Source: Candidatus Zixiibacteriota bacterium
GTDB taxonomy: Bacteria; Zixibacteria; MSB-5A5; GN15; FEB-12
Assembly: GCA_030619345.1 (NCBI GenBank)
Contig: JAUXBO010000110.1
Coordinates: 1 to 7,750, forward strand
Length of the DNA stretch: 7,750 nucleotides
Direction: 5' to 3'
In this document: positions 6,173 through 7,750 of the stretch, in pieces
Position numbering within the stretch: the stretch's first letter is position 1
How the letters are laid out: each line of letters begins with the position of its first letter
Notes under the pieces: model-generated
What the model was told of the DNA's origin: nothing
Database searches by the model: none
Seen by the model: only the letters and a program-made list of their open reading frames with translations
Program-made: the position numbers and the translations under genes

Positions 6173-6201
6173 ATTTTATGAACCCTCCAAATTTTTGTCA
6201 A
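6173..6201 (-). promoter_or_regulatory. Sigma-70-type promoter for the small zinc-finger gene
   Basis: On the minus strand, TTGACA (6201-6196), 17 bases, then TAAAAT (6178-6173): full -35 and 5 of 6 at -10. Transcription would start near 6166, about 87 nt before the ATG. A promoter this close to consensus supports the downstream small frame being an expressed gene. Confidence 0.75.
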
Positions 6202-6204
6202 TAG

Positions 6205-6336
6205 TTTTTTTTGCGTCTGACCTCTGCTATCGCAAATAGTGCTTGGCAAATTTTCCAGTCTCTTCGGGCGCGTAACGGCAGCCTGAATATCACCGAGTCT
6301 TCGGTCTTTATGATTGCGCGTAAGCTGGCTGCTTAA
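6205..6336 (+). pseudogene. Possible 3' remnant of a lost gene, or short open frame
   Basis: A short plus-strand frame opens after a TAG at 6202-6204 and ends at TAA 6334-6336, overlapping the deacetylase stop by the shared TTAA. From TTG (6211) it reads 41 residues: LRLTSAIANSAWQIFQSLRA, then RNGSLNITESSVFMIARKLAA. There is no ribosome site; eight Ts precede it. The last part (ITESSVFMIARK) is reminiscent of C-termini of SAM-dependent methyltransferases, which often end in a hydrophobic strand then ARK. I therefore suspect a degraded gene end, but the sequence is too short to be sure. The rest of the 253-bp gap from 6080 to 6332 holds the zinc-finger promoter and leader. Confidence 0.25.
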
Positions 6337-7052
6337 TGATCGTCACTGACGGCAAGCGTCATAATATCGCCGACCAAGACCGGTTCGACCGCTGTAAAAC
6401 CCTGACCGTAGTGGCAGCGAGCCATAGATCCAAACGATCGTGACATAGCAGTAAGATGCTCGATATAGTCTTTTGACTTCGCCGGATTGAGAAACTGTGA
6501 CTTGTGCGCCGATAGCGCCTCGATCCATTGATCAAAGTGCGGTGTGATGTCGACCACGAAATTAGGGGAGACCTGAGGCGGCAAGAAATAATGGAAAATC
6601 CTGTCAACCAGGTGAGGTTCACCGGAAACATCGGCCTTCTTCAAGGCGGCCAGGCTGGTGGCGTTAATAGTAATGATGCCAGAGGCTACGTGATCCGGGT
6701 GTGACTGTCTGCGTCCATGACCAACATGCGGATAGGGACATAGAATTATCCGGGGACGAGTGCGACGGATTACCTCGGCCAGAGCCAGTCGGTGCTGGTA
6801 ATTATCTTCCAGCTTGGTGTCACCCCAGTCAAATGTCCGAACAACATCGGCTCCCAGAATCTCTGCTGCATCGGCGACTTCCTGCTGCCTGATTTCGGGC
6901 GTCCCTCCGGTACCCATTTCTCCCTGCGTCATTATTACCAGTCCGCAGCGATGACCGCGTTTGTTCAGATCAATGAGCACACCGCCGGTGCCAACTTCGA
7001 TATCGTCCGGATGCGCCCCAATCGACAATAGGTCGTAAGTCTCTTTTGCCAT
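6333..7052 (-). CDS. PIG-L family N-acetylglucosaminyl deacetylase, BshB1-like
   Basis: 239 aa, the usual size for the BshB1 subgroup of zinc-dependent LmbE/PIG-L deacetylases. BshB1 removes the acetyl group from GlcNAc-malate in bacillithiol synthesis; relatives act on other GlcNAc conjugates. Family marks are LLSIGAHPDDIEVGTGG with AHPDD at 13-17, MTQGEMGTGGTPEIRQQE (41-58), EILGADVVRTFDWGD, and SHPDH (117-121). Expected zinc ligands are His14, Asp17 and His121, and Asp16 is the likely general base. The C-terminal part has YGQGFTAVEPV, where family members usually have an AEAF-type motif. The ATG at 7050-7052 has only a weak A-rich ribosome site. It begins 15 bases after the T-run of a strong terminator for the preceding gene, so it probably depends on read-through or on the internal promoter at 7140-7168. 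No other bacillithiol gene is in the window, so the exact substrate is unproven. Confidence 0.9.
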   Translation of the reverse strand: MAKETYDLLSIGAHPDDIEVGTGGVLIDLNKRGHRCGLVIMTQGEMGTGGTPEIRQQEVADAAEILGADVVRTFDWGDTKLEDNYQHRLALAEVIRRTRPRIILCPYPHVGHGRRQSHPDHVASGIITINATSLAALKKADVSGEPHLVDRIFHYFLPPQVSPNFVVDITPHFDQWIEALSAHKSQFLNPAKSKDYIEHLTAMSRSFGSMARCHYGQGFTAVEPVLVGDIMTLAVSDDH

Positions 7053-7067
7053 GCTTTCTTACCGATC

Positions 7068-7103
7068 AAAAAAAACCCGGAAGAGTTTCGACTCTCCCGG
7101 GTT
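7068..7103 (-). terminator. Strong intrinsic terminator of the right-edge gene
   Basis: On the minus strand, AACCCGG (arm 7097-7103), one mismatch and AGAGT (7091-7095) pair with ACTCT (7082-7086) and CCGGGTT (7074-7080) around a 4-base loop. The hairpin is followed by eight Ts (complement of A 7068-7075). It begins 18 bases after the stop of the right-edge gene. On the plus strand the loop is TTCG but no T-run follows. Confidence 0.92.
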
Positions 7104-7121
7104 ACTGTTCTCTACTTGTTG

Positions 7122-7750
7122 TTACTCAACTTTTCCAAAATTATCAGAATGGAAGATGAGCATGTCACGCATCAGTCCGTAAAGGTACTGGTCATCCGTG
7201 GCAGGATTGCCATCAGAACCCATGTACTCTTTAGTTTTAACATCGAAACTGTATGGCGGATTCTTTAGCCTCTCTACAAACGACTGCGTCTGTTCGTGGA
7301 AACCGAGCCGCGTCTCTTTGGAAGTGAAGACCATAATGTCGGCCTCGGCCAGCGGGGTCCAGCTGAAAGTGGTGCGAATGGAATCCATCAGATATTCCAG
7401 ATTGTTTTCAAGCCACATATTCCAGATTGGCGGATAGGCATTGCCGTTTCCGTCAAACGGGAGATGAAATCCGATATCAAGATTCTTGTGCTGGAATTTG
7501 TTCTGGATCAGCGTAACGGTATCCGGATTGACATTCACTGAATCGATTTGAGCGAAAAAGCCAATCGGTTCGGGAAGTTCCGGGAAATAATAATCAATCC
7601 GTGTCCACCATACGTTGGTGATGTGCGGTGTAAAAGCCAGGCCGCCGGCTATGAACATACGGGAGACATCCCAGACTCCCGAGGAGTCAAAGTCATGGAA
7701 GGTAGTGGCATCCAATCCCTGTTCGGTGAGAGCGTCATCGAACAAGCTCA
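7122..7750 (-). CDS. Unrecognised protein, C-terminal part (runs off right edge)
   Basis: The frame is open to the window edge, so the true start lies outside; 209 residues are visible and end at TAA 7122-7124. The TTG near 7745 need not be the start. I do not recognise the family. The fragment is rich in aromatic residues (NVWWTRIDYYFPELPEP, NMWLENNLEYL), acidic, and has no cysteine or transmembrane helix. It contains FDGNGNAYPPIW and TKEYMGSDGNPATDDQYLYG. An extracytoplasmic all-beta or mixed protein would fit this composition, but no signal can be seen. A strong terminator follows, so it is the last gene of its transcript. A promoter-like site for the next gene lies within its last codons. 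Confidence 0.85.
   Translation of the reverse strand, partial: SLFDDALTEQGLDATTFHDFDSSGVWDVSRMFIAGGLAFTPHITNVWWTRIDYYFPELPEPIGFFAQIDSVNVNPDTVTLIQNKFQHKNLDIGFHLPFDGNGNAYPPIWNMWLENNLEYLMDSIRTTFSWTPLAEADIMVFTSKETRLGFHEQTQSFVERLKNPPYSFDVKTKEYMGSDGNPATDDQYLYGLMRDMLIFHSDNFGKVE
7140..7168 (-). promoter_or_regulatory. Possible internal promoter for the deacetylase gene
   Basis: On the minus strand, GTGACA (7168-7163), 17 bases, then GATAAT (7145-7140): 5 of 6 in each hexamer. It lies inside the 3' end of the preceding gene. A transcript starting near 7133 would have to pass the terminator at 7068-7103 to reach the ATG at 7052. Since it is in coding sequence it may be chance. Confidence 0.35.

Overview
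The window reads as chromosome from a Gram-negative bacterium. Support comes from a TonB-dependent outer-membrane receptor whose barrel ends in Phe, a lipoprotein, and an outer-membrane-barrel gene start. The receptor's N-terminal carboxypeptidase-regulatory-like domain, the calcium-loop/MopE-like Asp-rich lipoprotein, a BshB1-like deacetylase and moderate GC suggest the FCB group, possibly a candidate phylum such as Zixibacteria. That placement is inference. Four promoter-like sites share the pattern TTGACA-like, 17 bp, TATAAT-like, which is unlike the Bacteroidetes -33/-7 pattern.

Layout, left to right. (1) Bases 1-1168, minus strand: a two-gene operon reading off the left edge, with a Cys-anchored TPR lipoprotein followed 18 nt later by an outer-membrane protein. 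A near-consensus promoter lies at 1268-1296. (2) Bases 1355-5359, plus strand: a complete TPP (THI-box) riboswitch, then an 815-aa TonB-dependent receptor and a 458-aa sodium:solute symporter. This looks like a thiamin-compound uptake operon, with outer-membrane import by the receptor and inner-membrane import by the symporter, shut off by thiamin pyrophosphate. (3) Bases 5362-5900: greA with its own promoter, placed so close that the mRNA would be almost leaderless, and a terminator hairpin. (4) Bases 5885-6201, minus strand: a small gene with a strong promoter, encoding a four-cysteine zinc finger and a poly-Glu tail split by an in-frame TGA. (5) Bases 6333-7052, minus strand: a PIG-L/BshB1-type deacetylase. 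(6) Bases 7068-7750, minus strand: a strong intrinsic terminator and the C-terminal 209 residues of an unrecognised protein.

The most coherent system is the riboswitch, receptor and symporter unit. The strangest local signal is the TGA-interrupted zinc-finger gene, where the TGA lies in the loop of a perfect GC hairpin and the same frame continues as clearly protein-like acidic sequence. No mobile elements, CRISPR arrays, tRNA or rRNA genes were seen.
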